NCBI GenBank assembly: GCA_016193395.1
Contig: JACPSH010000006.1
Coordinates: 1 to 44,380 of the forward strand
From: Gammaproteobacteria bacterium
GTDB taxonomy: Bacteria; Pseudomonadota; Gammaproteobacteria; Eutrophobiales; Eutrophobiaceae
Length of the DNA stretch: 44,380 nucleotides
Direction of reading: 5' to 3'
Positions 44,328 through 44,380 of this stretch are shown one piece after another. How positions within the stretch are numbered: position 1 is the first letter of the stretch; the number at the start of each line of letters is the position of its first letter. The notes beneath the pieces were generated by a model. That model searched no databases, was not told the DNA's origin, and was given only the letters and a program-made list of their open reading frames with translations. Made by a program: the position numbers and the translations under genes.

Positions 44328-44380
44328 GCATAACAACCGCTTCGAAGCGACGCGTGACCGCGCGCTTCAAGCGGGACGTT
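44328..44380 (+). other. attC site of cassette 8 (cut by the window edge)
   Basis: Opens with GCATAAC, the reverse complement of GTTATGC at 43746. Inner arms CGCTTCGAAGCG and CGCGCTTCAAGCG pair, and the window ends on GTT, the start of the next core. Cassette 8 spans 43746-44377 and the array continues to the right. Confidence 0.88.

Overview
The window looks like part of the chromosome of a GC-rich gammaproteobacterium, probably an uncultured or environmental lineage. The reasons are the aroQ-accB-accC order, full-length LeuRS with lptE-holA-proA-nadD-rsfS-rlmH, an outer-membrane phosphate-porin-like gene, a membrane pyrophosphatase and a chromosomal-type integron. Species cannot be read from the sequence. 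Core genes are strongly GC-rich; the integron cassettes at the right end are visibly poorer in GC.

Layout. (1) 1-5.6 kb, minus strand: cutA, dsbD, a TlpA-like thioredoxin, aroQ, accB and accC, with repeat elements between accB and accC and downstream of accC. (2) 5.7-8.6 kb: a methyltransferase, sixA and ppx. (3) 8.6-21.6 kb: a phosphate block, with ppk1, phoU, pstB, pstA, pstC, pstS, phoR and phoB on the minus strand and a divergent porin gene broken by a one-base frameshift. Together with ppx this covers phosphate sensing, uptake and polyphosphate storage and release; Pho-box-like repeats precede pstS. (4) 21.7-30.3 kb, plus strand: a small ComEA-like protein, leuS, lptE, holA, proA, nadD, rsfS, rlmH and a Maf-family gene. 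(5) 30.3-32.8 kb: a RimB-like protease, RimK and a succinylglutamate desuccinylase/aspartoacylase-like hydrolase, a compact peptide-modification module. (6) 33-37.8 kb, minus strand: a P-type cation ATPase and a K+-independent-type proton pyrophosphatase. (7) 38-38.4 kb: a HicAB toxin-antitoxin pair.

(8) 38.4-44.4 kb is the most interesting part: an integron. A complete IntI-type integrase on the minus strand is followed, in the opposite direction, by an attI-like site and eight complete gene cassettes, with a ninth starting at the window edge. For every cassette the 7-base core at its start is the exact reverse complement of the 7-base core that opens its own attC, which fixes all cassette borders. 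Several cassette products look like defence or toxin proteins: a Mrr-like endonuclease, a HEPN-like protein with an R-x4-H motif, a GIY-YIG-like protein, and a DUF4258-like toxin with a partner. The others are small membrane, secreted or unknown proteins.

The intergenic regions are rich in short repeats: a 215-270 bp composite element built of hairpin modules (two inverted copies, beside ppk1/phoU and rsfS/rlmH), a MITE-like element between accB and accC with part of an inverted copy at the left edge, three copies of a CGTCATTCCGG repeat, a perfect-stem hairpin exactly between ppx and ppk1, and low-GC hairpins between genes of the leuS-nadD cluster. No rRNA, tRNA or CRISPR was seen.
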